A stretch of DNA of 53,470 nt from Deltaproteobacteria bacterium (GCA_031263485.1 JAISFS010000137.1:1-53470), one strand, 5' to 3'. Shown: positions 28,623-39,853, counted from the stretch's first letter. The notes: a model not told the origin generated them from the letters alone. Numbers and translations: made by a program.

Positions 28623-30449
28623 ATGATCCAACAATTGCCCATTCTCCCTGTAGGGTGGCAGCTTTTTGAAGAACTACGGCAGAAAAATGCCATCTATATC
28701 GATAAGACGAAGTATCTTCCGATGTTGCAGGATTCTGGCAAGTTTGTCTTCTGTGCCCGGCCTCGCCGTTTCGGCAAGACGCTTACGGTCCACGCATTAG
28801 ATGCCTACCACTCTGGAAGATTGGATCTTTTCCGGGGACTCGCCGCAGAAGAGTATATGAGTTCCCCCGACTTCATCGTTCGGCCGGTCATCCGCTTGGA
28901 CATGAGCGCGGTGGCAGGCGCAGGCAGCATTGAGATTCTGGAAAAAAAATCATGGGGCGTCTCGCGGTAAATGCAAAGCGGCATAAAGTTTCGCTGACGG
29001 AAGCGGATTCCGCTGATGCATTTTTATGCCTTCTTGAGGGTGTCCACAGTTCGACTGGAAAAAAGGCTGTCCTCCTGATCGATGAATACGATTCGCCGAT
29101 CATCAAGCTTGTCGAGAGGGAAAGGCCCGCATACGATGAGCGACTACTTGTGAAAACCCGGGTCGTCATTCGTGAATTTTATTCAAAAATAAAATCCGCC
29201 GAAGAGCACATCGAATTCGCTTTCATCACAGGTGTTACAAAATTTTCAAGGATGGGCATGTTTTTCCTGCTCAACAACCTGAACGATATCTCGATTCGTC
29301 CAGAATTCGCTTCATTTATGGGGTATTCTCAGAAGGAGCTGGAGGATAATTTCGCGCCATTCATACTTAATATCGTTGGTAAGCGGGGGAAGAGTGAAAA
29401 GGATCTTTTGGATGCTATTCGCGACTATTACGATGGATTCTCATTTGATGGCAAAACGATGCTGTACTGCCCGTTTTCGATACTATCCTTTTTCGCCGAT
29501 GCTCAAATCCTTCATAGCTGATGGGCAATTCGCCAATTATTGGATGGAATCTGGGTCTAATACGCTCGTGAGGAAATATCTCAAAGACAAAGCCCTCACT
29601 GTTGACCAGTTCCAGGGCTTAAGAGTTGACCGGAATTTCGCCAGAAATCCCGGAGAAATAGATACCACTTCGCCGGCAGGATTTCTTTACCAGGCTGGCT
29701 ATTTGACCATTCGACTGGAGAACGGCGATGCGGCTGAGAGCGGCGAGCCATATGTCCTGTGCTATCCCAATCGAGAGGTCCGTTCGGCCGTTTCAACCCT
29801 GTTTCTTGAGAACCTCGCTCTATCGACATCCTGGGCCGGTATCAGCGCAGCGGGCAAGGAGCTGAACATTTGCCTTGCGACCGTGGATGTACCCGGCATG
29901 GTCACTGTCTTGAGACTGCTTTTTGCCGGGATATGTTATGATGATCACTCGATGGCGAACCGCGAGCCGGATCGGGGGATCCTGGCGGATATCATTCGCA
30001 AGGTGGGGGTGATCCTTTCCTTTGGCAAGCGGCGGCAGCTAAACGAGTCGCTGGCTGAACTTTTTCGTAGGAAAATGGGCGAAGGCTTCTACCGTTCCGT
30101 GCTTCACGCCAGTTTGGGTATGGCAGGAGCCAAGGTTGCGCCCGAGACGCACGTTGGTCACGGTCGCGTCGATCTGCTGGCTGAGTGTGGCGATTTGACC
30201 TACGTCATCGAACTGAAGATGGCGAAAGACGCCAGGCGGGGAACGGAGGGCGCCCTGGCGGGAATAAGCCAGATCCGAAAAAGAGGCTATGCTAGCGCCT
30301 TCAAAAATCCTGTTCCTGTGTCGATCGCCATCGGCAGGAAGGAAAGAAATATCGTGGCATGTCGTTTCGAGTGGGATGGTAAGGAGAAGGCCGTCGAAAT
30401 CGTAGAGCCGGGGAAGGCTTTGGAGATCAACGAACAGGAAAAGGCGTAG
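28623..30449 (+). pseudogene. AAA-ATPase-like / PD-(D/E)XK nuclease fusion protein, copy C (two frameshifts, mosaic)
   Basis: AAGGAG precedes ATG 28,623. The same architecture as copies A and B is present: Walker A-like RPRRFGKTLTVHALDAYHSG, Walker B AVLLIDEYDSPII, FITGVTKFSRMGMFFLLNNL, then the nuclease half with GHGRVDLLAECGDLTYVIEL. The first frame stops after 115 codons, because one base is missing close to an A8 run (28,942-28,949). The second frame runs to 29,521, where an extra A near 29,505 (CAAATCC versus CAATCC in copy A) shifts it again. The third frame is then open to 30,449, and unlike A and B it keeps Trp at NYWMES. The N-half and upstream DNA resemble copy A. From about 29,795 onward the sequence instead resembles copy B almost residue for residue, so the gene is a recombinant. 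Confidence 0.85.
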
Positions 30450-32384
30450 ATTTCGATTGACGGTGAAGTCCTACAGGTTTGCTCTTGCCCGTGATGAGAG
30501 CCATGACGATGCCGGTCAGCGGGAAAGGTGATCGAACGCGTGGGGACATAGCAACCGACCAAGATGACATCTGATCGACAGTACGATGGTCCAACGTTCC
30601 TTACGGCATTATTGGAAGTGCTTCACGTCAAAGATATCCCTGCCCTTGCAGATGTCGGTTAGTTCGCACTTGGGCGTGTTCCTTTGGCATTGGGTCCCGT
30701 TCTCTGGACCGGTCTGATCGGTCGTCTGCACGGTTGCGACAAAATTTATTCTGGAATCCCGCCTGGCTGTCCTTCAGTGTCTTGAGGAAGGCTTAATCAT
30801 CCCCCTTGCGGTTGTCTGCATCGGTCACAGGTTAGCGAGTGAGAGATTATGCCAGGTTTTACAGGCATTGCAATCCGGCACTGCCATTCAAGTAATCATT
30901 TGTATTGATTCGAAAGATAATTCATGATCCTGATTACGGGTCGCACAACTTTGCAGATGTTGCAAAGAATTAGTTTGCGTGAGACATATCGCTAAAGTTT
31001 TGTATTGTAGCCTCGATTCTTGGGGGTAGGTTAAATATCTTTGCATTATGACATTACCAACGAGATTTGTGAAGTGCTTCTTACAGAGGTTGAGGCGGTT
31101 TGGGGATATTTGTTGATGTTGAGTAAAACTGAAGCAGGTGTTCCGGGGTTCGGCTTGCCTGGCTACGTACTTCTGCCTGATTCAGCAATTGCTAATGACC
31201 ATGCATAAAACTAGCCATCTGCCGACGATATCTGTCATCATAATTTTTGTTAAAGTCATGGAAATCGTTCCCAAGAACAGGGACCAACGCATAGTTTCGC
31301 TTCACAAGCGTAGCTTGTCGCACATCCTTGGCGTCTTGAAGCTGATGAAGCTCTTGAGTCACGTGGGCTGAAATGACCCAGACATAGCTAAAATCTTTCT
31401 CCCGTATAATCCAACATATCGAAAGAAAAGGCGGAAACGCTTCATCCTGAACTAGCGGGATTACACGCTGAACGCAATTCGTTCCGCCGGACTACGGGAG
31501 CTCGATCCCGGAAAGTTTATCGAAATAAACCGAAGCCTCCGAGTCAAACTACAAACGCACAGGGCTTCCAGATGGCGGGACATCTCTCACGCGAAGCATC
31601 TAGAATCACCACGAAGCATCGGCGCAATTCTTGAAGCATCGTTACAAGCAGTCACGGACGACGAGGGAGTACGTCCTCACAATCGATACGATGATATCCC
31701 ATCGCGTCGGTCGGACTATTGTGATCGGCGTGAAACTGGCGGACTTCATCCTCCGGAACATGAACCCGACCCCGGCCCCGGTCATGACAGTGATCAGTCT
31801 TTCTCAGAATACCCTTGTGCAGGGTCACGAGAGATCAATGGGTCTCCCCTCCAACAGCGACTGGTTTCTTGTAATTGCTCAGGCCGACACCTGCGGGTCA
31901 CATGGGACGCACAACATGTTGCCGCACCGTAAACCGCGCCGGTGGTGATGCATCGCAATTATCATGATCGGAAGAGGAGCGCCGAATCGTTTGATTCCAT
32001 GGATCACCGGATGGAGGCTGTCACCGGAGGCAACGATCCTGACGGAAGGCTCAAGCCCCATGTGGAATTGACAACCACTTTGCATCCGTAAGCGATCCGG
32101 CGAGCTTGACCTTTGCCAGTACGTCTCCTTCCGATTATTTCCGACTTCTGCAGGGCGGCGGTACTAACGCCGCGAGCGGTTCTTCGCCAGGATCAGCCGC
32201 TTTGCCCTGAAGGTAAGAATTCCCGTCCCTCTCGATGACTTCAGGCCACCCTCGGGACTTAAGGTCAACCCCGAGAAAAGGCAAAGACAATATGAACGGA
32301 ATAGGACGGAAGAAAATCGGATAGTGAAAGGATTCTTGCTTCGGAATTCCTGGCGAACTTATGGGATTCGTTTCCTGCGCCCGG
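30450..32384. other. Long AT-richer stretch without a recognisable gene
   Basis: About 1.9 kb, the most AT-rich part being 30,880-31,130. Frames such as 31,138-31,371 and 31,631-31,948 (plus) have no recognisable motif and no good ribosome site. It probably consists of decayed mobile or accessory DNA forming the right edge of the island. Confidence 0.45.
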
Positions 32385-33950
32385 TTATTTGGGCTCGACC
32401 AGCACCTCCGCGGTCATCTCGGGGGGCACGGGAAGCCCCATAAGAACCAGGATGGTTGGGGCCAGATCGGAGAGCTTGCCCCGTTTCTGGATAACCTTGT
32501 GCCTGAGCTCCTTGGCTACCAGGATGAGCTCCACCGGGGCCAGGGTGTGGCTCGTCTTGGGCCTCCCCGTCGCCAGGTCTATCATCTCGTCCGCGTTGCC
32601 GTGGTCGGCGGTGACAATCACCGTGTAGCCGGCCTCGGTCAGGGCCGGGACGACCTTGGCGAGGCAGGCGTCGACGATCTTCACCGCCTCGGTGGCGGCC
32701 GCCATGTTGCCGGTATGGCCCACCATGTCGCAATTGGCGTAGTTCACGACGATGAGCGGGTACATCTGCGGGATGTACTCGTTCAAGAGCCTGTCCGTCA
32801 CGATATACGCCTCCATCTCCGGGTGGATGGCGAAGGTGGCTGGGTCGAAGCGGCCCTTCACCTCGACCTGGTCCTCCAAGGGATAAGGCACTGTGGACTT
32901 GCCGTTGAAAAACGAGGTCACGTGGCGGAACTTCTGGGTCTCCGCGATGCGGAGCTGCTTCAGGCCCGCCTCGGAGATGACCTCGCCCAGGAGCATCTCC
33001 ATGCCCCCCCCCTCGCCCAGGGGGCCCAGGAGGTAGTCGGCGAGCTCGTTGTAGTAGCGGGTGAGGCCCAGGTACCTGACCTTCGGCCTGCGCTCGCGTT
33101 TTCCGGGGTAGGAGTCCTCCACGAAGGCCTGCGTGAGCTGGATCGCGCGGTCCTGGCGGAAGTTGAAATGGAGGACGCAGTCGCCGTCCCTGATCCCGCC
33201 GTAGCCTTCGGCCATCACGGGCGGGATGTACTCGTCAACCATTTCGGTGCCGTCGGGGGTCTTCAGGGCCGCCCAGCACTCCTCCACCTTGGCGATGGGG
33301 TCGCCCTTGAAGGGCTCGGCCTTGGCGTCAACCAGCGCCGCGAAGGCCCGGTCGGTCAGATCGTAGTCCTTCGCGCGGTCCATGGCGTAGTAGCGGCCCA
33401 TCATGACGCCGATCCCGGCGTTCCCCACCTCGTCCAGGACCTTTTCGAGAGCGGTCAGGAACTCGGGGGACGAACGCGGGGGGGTGTCCCGGCCGTCCAG
33501 GAACGGGTGGACCACCATCCTACCTTCCGGGAACTCCTGGCGGGCCCGCCTCATGATCTTGAAGAGGTGCTCCTGGTGGGCATGCACACCCTCGTTCTGA
33601 AGGAGGCCCATCAGGTGGAGCGTCCCCTTGCCTTCCTTCCAGCCGGAGGTGAGCACGTGCCAGTTGGGGATCTGGAAGAATGTCCCGTCCTTGAGACCGT
33701 CGTCGATGCGCTTGAGCTCCTGCTCGACGATCCTGCCGGCTCCCATGTTGAGGTGGCCCACCTCGCTGGAGCCCTGGTAGCCGTCCGGGAGGCCCACGGG
33801 CTCGCCCGAGGCGTCCAGGAGGGTCCAATTTTCCTTGTTCTTAAGCAGGCCGTTCACGAAGGGGGGGGCGGCGGCCGCTACGGCGTTGCCGCGCGTCTCC
33901 TCCCGGTGGCCCCAGCCGTCCCGGATAATCAGACAAAAAGGGTTCGCCAT
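32385..33950 (-). CDS. gpmI: 2,3-bisphosphoglycerate-independent phosphoglycerate mutase
   Basis: A 521-residue enzyme of glycolysis and gluconeogenesis that interconverts 3- and 2-phosphoglycerate through a phosphoserine intermediate with two Mn ions. The start MANPFCLIIRDGWG at ATG 33,950 is chosen over an upstream extension because GAGGGAGA lies just before it and the family begins here. Visible motifs are Asp11 in RDGWG, the catalytic Ser62 in GSSEVGHLN, HPFLDGRDTPP, MGRYYAMDR, NFRQDRAIQL, NYANCDMVGHTGN and VTADHGNADEM with the metal-binding Asp and His, then TSHTLAPVELIL. The length matches the family (~510-550). The gene is on the opposite strand to groES and appears monocistronic. Confidence 0.97.
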   Translation of the reverse strand: MANPFCLIIRDGWGHREETRGNAVAAAAPPFVNGLLKNKENWTLLDASGEPVGLPDGYQGSSEVGHLNMGAGRIVEQELKRIDDGLKDGTFFQIPNWHVLTSGWKEGKGTLHLMGLLQNEGVHAHQEHLFKIMRRARQEFPEGRMVVHPFLDGRDTPPRSSPEFLTALEKVLDEVGNAGIGVMMGRYYAMDRAKDYDLTDRAFAALVDAKAEPFKGDPIAKVEECWAALKTPDGTEMVDEYIPPVMAEGYGGIRDGDCVLHFNFRQDRAIQLTQAFVEDSYPGKRERRPKVRYLGLTRYYNELADYLLGPLGEGGGMEMLLGEVISEAGLKQLRIAETQKFRHVTSFFNGKSTVPYPLEDQVEVKGRFDPATFAIHPEMEAYIVTDRLLNEYIPQMYPLIVVNYANCDMVGHTGNMAAATEAVKIVDACLAKVVPALTEAGYTVIVTADHGNADEMIDLATGRPKTSHTLAPVELILVAKELRHKVIQKRGKLSDLAPTILVLMGLPVPPEMTAEVLVEPK

Positions 33951-34621
33951 GTGTCTCCCTCGCGCACAGGTCCTGAGTTCTTCTGTCCGGCGGCCTGGCC
34001 GCCCGGGAGGCGTTTTCCCTCCCGGCGGCAATTATAGCAGAGCTGGGTGGCGGCGGGCGGGAAAGCGGAAAATCAGCCGCGGAATCATGCCCCGCTTGTG
34101 CATCCCGGCCTCGAAGGCCCTGCGGAAGGAGGGAATCCCAGGCTTCGGAATCGTTTTGGCCGACTCTTCAGGCTGCCCGGCTATGTCCTGAACTTTAACC
34201 TGGCCAACCCGGTTAAGTGCTCGCCTTGGGCAGCTACCCCCCGGCTACCCCTGACCCTGGCCAACTCCACGGCATAATCGCTCCTGATTCCTCCCGGACC
34301 CATGCCTCCCAGGTTGGCCAAGTCCCCCTTGATGCCTTCCGGGGCCCGGCCTCCCCGGTCGGCCAAGTCCCTCTCAAGTCCTTCCGGGCCGCGGCCTCCC
34401 AGGTCGGTCAAGTCCCCCTTGATGCCTTCCGGGCCCCGGTCTCCCTGGTCGGCCAAGTCCCCCTCAAGTCCTCCCGGGCCCTGGCCTCCCCGGTCGGCCA
34501 AGTACCCCTTGAGTCCTCCCGGGCCCTGGACCCTGGCCGCCTTCACGGCACCGTCCGTCCTCTGAAAGGGATCTCCGGGCGGGGCGCGCGAAAAAAAAAT
34601 CGGTCGCCGGTCGGGCGCCAC
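33951..34621. other. Intergenic, GC-rich, with 45-bp minisatellite
   Basis: No gene is convincingly present. The left end is the divergent gpmI leader. The right part holds the 45-bp array annotated separately and ends just before the groESL promoter. Confidence 0.5.
34304..34528 (+). repeat. 45-bp tandem repeat, 5 units
   Basis: Units begin with GCCTCCC or a variant at 34,304, 34,349, 34,394, 34,439 and 34,484, exactly 45 bp apart, with the shared core GGTCGGCCAAGTCC. A partial unit precedes the first. Being a multiple of 3, the period keeps frames open on both strands. Read on the minus strand it gives a 15-residue unit rich in G-P-E-G-I-K-G-D, which looks collagen-like, but coding is doubtful. 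Confidence 0.9.
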
Positions 34622-34649
34622 TTGACAAGGGAACCCCGATGCTTATATT
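34622..34649 (+). promoter_or_regulatory. Sigma-70 promoter of groES-groEL
   Basis: A perfect -35 TTGACA (34,622-34,627) and -10 TATATT (34,644-34,649) are 16 nt apart. Transcription would start near 34,656, directly over the CIRCE-like operator, and leave a leader of about 280 nt before groES. Confidence 0.75.
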
Positions 34650-34658
34650 TTACCTTGC

Positions 34659-34685
34659 CTGGCAGACAGGACTTGAGAGTGCTAA
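34659..34685 (+). promoter_or_regulatory. CIRCE-like HrcA operator, one half degenerate
   Basis: The right half GAGTGCTAA (34,677-34,685) matches the CIRCE consensus at 9 of 9 positions. After the standard 9-nt gap, the left half CTGGCAGAC matches TTAGCACTC at only 5 of 9. Position at the start of the predicted transcript is typical of HrcA repression of groESL. Affinity for HrcA may be reduced. Confidence 0.6.
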
Positions 34686-34791
34686 TCCCGGACGACATTC
34701 CATAAAATCTTGGTAGTTAAAACCTTAGTGTTATCAAGTGTTTACCGTCCGTCTCTGCTGGTTCTCACGCATTCCTTGCAATTCTATATTT

Positions 34792-34822
34792 GAAAAGAGG
34801 GCGGGTGCGCCCCTTTTCGTTT
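34792..34822 (+). promoter_or_regulatory. Strong hairpin in the groES leader
   Basis: GAAAAG and GGGCG pair with CGCCC and CTTTTC around a GGTG loop with a single bulged A (34,792-34,818), followed by GTTT. It resembles an intrinsic terminator with a weak T tract, and sits about 120 nt before the groES start. It could be an attenuator, a stabilising structure or the end of an upstream RNA. Confidence 0.5.
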
Positions 34823-34939
34823 GCCCATAGGGCCGCGGCGGCGCGGCCTCCCGGCGCGTCCGGGAAGGCTCCGGGTGCCCCCCGATAGCCCCGCGGGACA
34901 GTTCTTCAGCCCGACGTAAAGTCAGGAAGGAGTCATTTC

Positions 34940-35227
34940 ATGAGCATTCGCCCACTTTCGGATCGTATCCTGGTCCAGCGCCTCGAGGAGGAGCAGACCA
35001 CCAAGAGCGGCATCATCATTCCCGACACCGCCAAGGAGAAGCCCCAGCAGGGCAAGGTCATAGCGATTGGCAACGGCAAGCTTCTGGATAACGGCAACCG
35101 GGTCACCCCCGGCGTCGTGGCCGGCGAGAAGGTGCTGTTCGGGAAGTACTCCGGGACCGAGATCAAGCTCGACGGCGTCGAGTACCTCATCCTCCGCGAG
35201 GACGACATCCTCGGGGTCTTCGAGTAG
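34940..35227 (+). CDS. groES: GroES co-chaperonin
   Basis: A 95-residue protein with the complete GroES pattern: [20 protein letters not shown] at the start, a mobile loop (about residues 17-33, [16 protein letters not shown]), [30 protein letters not shown] and [11 protein letters not shown] at the end. Seven subunits cap the GroEL ring during folding. AGGAAGGAG lies upstream at good distance. It is followed after ~165 nt by groEL in the usual order, and both should be made from the promoter at 34,622. Confidence 0.98.
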   Translation: MSIRPLSDRILVQRLEEEQTTKSGIIIPDTAKEKPQQGKVIAIGNGKLLDNGNRVTPGVVAGEKVLFGKYSGTEIKLDGVEYLILREDDILGVFE

Positions 35228-35380
35228 CCAGGGCCGACGGGGCCCCGGCCCCCGGCCGTCGACCTGCGGCGGGTTGCGGACTTTCGGACCGCGCGCCCCG
35301 GCGGATCTCCGCCGCGGTCCCGCCTGAACGCTTTTTCCCGGAACAGGGCCTTTAGGCCTCTCTTCCGAAGGCTATCCTAA

Positions 35381-37030
<1,650 letters not shown>

Positions 37031-37152
37031 AAAGGCTCCCGGAGGCCGTTCACACGGCGCCTCCGGCGTGCTAGGATAGTTCACCCTCCCGCCCCGGAGC
37101 GTCCTGTCCGGCGGCGAAACCCCTGGGGGTCTCCAAACCTCAAGACCCCCTT

Positions 37153-37201
37153 CGAAGGCCCCTCCGCGCATTCTCAAGGCGCGGGGGGGCCTTCGGCATT
37201 T
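37153..37201 (+). terminator. Very strong intrinsic terminator after groEL
   Basis: A 17-bp stem (37,153-37,169 with 37,179-37,195, one G-T pair) around a 9-nt loop is followed by GCATTTT. It lies about 120 bp beyond the groEL stop codon. Confidence 0.85.
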
Positions 37202-37642
37202 TGAGCGGACCGGTCTTGCCGATTCCCGTCGCGCCGGCGTTGGCTGTCATCGGGGTAGGCAATGTCGGCGTTGCGGATGTTTTGAGAGGGAGGCGTCGGT
37301 AACGGACCGGACAGGGCCGACTATGGTCACGGGCATGCCGGTCTCCCGGCGTGCGCCGGACGGTCGACGTGGCGGGTAATTCCACCCGGTTGGGCATGGG
37401 GCGCCTCAGGGGCACCTCGGGAGGATGAAGAGAAGGCTAAGGGTACCGGGAATAGGGGCATGTGTGCCAAGACGCCCTGTTAGGATAGCCTTCGCCCTGT
37501 CCGGCTCTTCAACATGAATGCTTCGCCGACTTATTACGGTGGCGTCATCCATGTGGCTCCCTGATTCTTAAGGGGGTTTTGAAGTGGTTTTGCTCTGGAT
37601 GCGTCTTCATGCTATCATACGCAACTGGGAGGATTAGGCCCC
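37202..37642. other. Intergenic with degenerate MITE
   Basis: No gene was recognised. It holds the third MITE family 1 copy and the leader of the membrane coiled-coil gene. Confidence 0.5.
37361..37553 (-). mobile_element. MITE family 1, copy 3 (degenerate)
   Basis: The right end, read in reverse, is ATGGATGACGCCACCGTAAT and continues AAGTCGGCGAAG, very close to copies 1 and 2. The subterminal stretch CCGGCTCTTCAACATGAAT differs by one base from copy 2. The left end (from about 37,361, GACGTGGCGGGTAATTCC) is only weakly similar to the other left ends, so the boundary there is uncertain. No gene lies inside. Confidence 0.45.
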
Positions 37643-38422
37643 ATGCCTGACCAGAATAGCATTAGCCTTGACGGATCAGAAGATGTTCCGACCGGTACCC
37701 TGACGTTGGGATTTATGGCCCTGTTTGAAAAGGTTCTTAAGGGCTCTGCGTCTGATGCTGAGGCGGCTCAATTCCGCGAAACTTGGGACAAGGCTCTTAG
37801 GGTTACGGAGCCGAAGGGCCGAACCACCGGAGGCGAGCAGACTCCTGAAACGATGGCCTCTGGGGGGCTGGCCATCGGAGGCGAGCGGGGTCCTGAGAAA
37901 ACGATACCCATTGGCCAGCCATCCGGAGGCACGCTGGCTACTGAGGCGTCGGCGTCCGGGGGCCAAGCCGTTGAAGGCGGGCAGGCTCTCGTGAGAGCCA
38001 TGTCAAACAATGAATCGAATCGGCTGGAGACGTTAGCCGTTCAGCTCAAGATGTTCATGTGGTTCGTAGGTTTAATCGTTGCCGGTTTCATAGGGTTTTT
38101 CACGTTTGGTTTTTACAGTATTTCGAATGCTCAAACCGGGTTGGAAACCAGGCTGGAATCCAGGATAGCCGTGTTGGAAACCAAGCTGGAATCCAGGATA
38201 GCCGTGTTGGAAACCAAGCTGGAAGTTAAAATCGACTCTTTGTCTGACAAAGTCGAGAATTTGCGGATGGACGTTGTAAGGTTGCAGGAAACCGTTTACG
38301 GGCCGCTTGCCTCTAGAGCGGACCAGCAACAATCCTCGCCATCCGGTTCCTCATCCAATGGGGAGCCCACTGTCCGAGGCGCCCCTCCGGTCGCCGGACA
38401 GGCGGAGTCCCGCTCCGAGTGA
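37643..38422 (+). CDS. Membrane-anchored coiled-coil protein of unknown function
   Basis: A 259-residue protein with GGGAGGA nine bases before ATG. The first ~115 residues are soluble and variable in look (Gly/Thr/Glu-rich, with imperfect repeats such as TTGGEQTPETMASGG). One membrane helix follows (about residues 133-155, FMWFVGLIVAGFIGFFTFGF). Then comes a coiled coil with an exact internal duplication (LESRIAVLETK twice), continuing VKIDSLSDKVENLRMDVVRL, and a Ser/Pro-rich tail. The layout (helix plus coiled coil of short E/K heptads) resembles many small bacterial coiled-coil membrane proteins, but I do not recognise a family. It is monocistronic and slightly AT-richer than its neighbours. 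Confidence 0.75.
   Translation: MPDQNSISLDGSEDVPTGTLTLGFMALFEKVLKGSASDAEAAQFRETWDKALRVTEPKGRTTGGEQTPETMASGGLAIGGERGPEKTIPIGQPSGGTLATEASASGGQAVEGGQALVRAMSNNESNRLETLAVQLKMFMWFVGLIVAGFIGFFTFGFYSISNAQTGLETRLESRIAVLETKLESRIAVLETKLEVKIDSLSDKVENLRMDVVRLQETVYGPLASRADQQQSSPSGSSSNGEPTVRGAPPVAGQAESRSE
38153..38218 (+). repeat. Exact 33-bp tandem duplication within the coiled-coil gene
   Basis: Two identical 33-bp units (38,153-38,185 and 38,186-38,218) encode 11 residues each. A preceding partial unit (GGAAACCAGGCTGGAATC region) suggests earlier rounds. Eleven residues is a hendecad, so duplication keeps the coiled coil in register and only lengthens it. Confidence 0.95.
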
Positions 38423-39560
38423 CCGCCTATCCGCCGGTCGAGGCATGTTACCCCGGTGCCCGAAAAGCCTCCACACAAGCGTGCGCCTTGCCGGAGAGCT
38501 TGGCGCAGAATGATATGCCGCCAGCGCCGAACACCGGTGACGCGACCGACTGGGCGGTCTCCGCGTTAAGGTGCGTCTGGGGCGTAGCTTCGGCTCGGAC
38601 GGCGGCCTTGCAGGCGCCTGCGCGAAGGGTGGTTCCCGCTTGAAAGGCAAGGGTGTGCCCGTCCGCCGTAACCGGCAGGAGCGTTGACCGGCAAGGTATC
38701 TCGGGTCGTGGGCCCGTCGAATATGGCCCACGTGGGCATTCCCGGGAAGGTACCGGGCGGAACCGGCTCCCGGGTCCTGCCGCGAAAGGTTTTCGCGCCT
38801 GCGGTTCGAAAGCCCGGAGCCCGCCTGTTAGGATCCGGGAGTTCTCCCTGCCGGTTCCCTCAGCTTTGTGAAACGCTGAACCGGGGCTTTCGGAATCAGG
38901 CCCGCCTATAAAGTGAAGGCGGCTCAGAAATCAATCCCGGCGCTGATGCGGACGAAACCTGCCGAAGGACGCCAAGTGTTCCGCCCCGCCTTGGCGGTTC
39001 GCTGGTTTTCTGACAAGCCAATGGCCAAACGGATGCGATGGCATGCCGAGACTTACGGGCCGCGGTGTCGGCAGATCAGGAGACAGGGGTAAAGAGATCG
39101 GTGCCAGATACGACGGTCGTCCGGCGATCGGGGGTGCCGCCGTCAAGCCATGACAAGGAATCGCGGCGGACTCGCTTTGCCGTAGGCTCCGGCTCCGTCC
39201 GTTCGGGCAGCATCGTTTAGGTGGGTCCGGTTCGGCTCTCGAAGCCGCAGGAATCGGCGCAGTCCATGCCGGACGATGCCCTGCGGACTCCTCCCCGCAT
39301 CCGGAGTCATATGGTTTTCGTAGCCCATGTCCGGACAGGGGCGCGCGTTGGTTTGCCCGCCGGTATCCGTAAGCGGGGAGGAGGCGGCCTTCCTGGACGG
39401 GAGCAGGGTTGGACGTTATCAGGCCGTCCCGACGGGGGAGTTCCGCAGGGTCCCGCCCGGAGAACGCGTCATCAGGCCCTCGTCGAGACCCGCAGGCAAA
39501 TCTTCCGGCCTCCGGTTGGGCCCGCTTTCGGGGGAGCGGAGGACTTAGTTACCGCCGCCT
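38423..39560. other. GC-rich intergenic region, no recognisable gene
   Basis: More than 1.1 kb. Open frames occur on both strands because of the high GC content, but none has a start site or motif to support it. Confidence 0.45.
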
Positions 39561-39564
39561 TGAC

Positions 39565-39853
39565 GCGTGCGTTACGGCCGCCATGAGACGGGCCACGCCC
39601 CGCCTTCAAGCAGGCGTCACGGCCGCCATGAGGCGGGCGTCACGACCGACTTCAAGCAGGAGTCACTGCCTGGAGGCGGGCGTCACGGTCGCTTTTGAGC
39701 AAGCGTCACTGCCGCCATGTGGCGGGCGTCACGACCGTTGCCTTCAAGCAGGGGTCACGGCCGCCATGAGGCGAGCGTCACGACCGCCGCCTTCAAGCAG
39801 GAGTCACGGCTACCATGAGGCGGGCGTCAATGTCGCTTTTGAGCAAGCGTCAG
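39565..39853 (+). repeat. Compound minisatellite with GCGTCACG units
   Basis: About eleven units of 21-28 bp, nearly all carrying GTCA and most beginning GCGTCACG. Three kinds alternate: one with GGCCGCCATGAGGCGG, one with CGCCTTCAAGCAGG, and one with GTCGCTTTTGAGCAA. A pair of different units makes a ~50-bp higher-order period. The array runs right up to the next gene: the final GCGTCA supplies that gene's minus-strand stop codon (39,850-39,852). It has no spacer-repeat structure, so it is not a CRISPR array. Confidence 0.85.

Noticed and set aside
39565..39853. CRISPR array
   Set aside because: Units are contiguous, vary among themselves and have no unique spacers between identical repeats. 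No cas gene is nearby. The same applies to the 45-bp array at 34,304.
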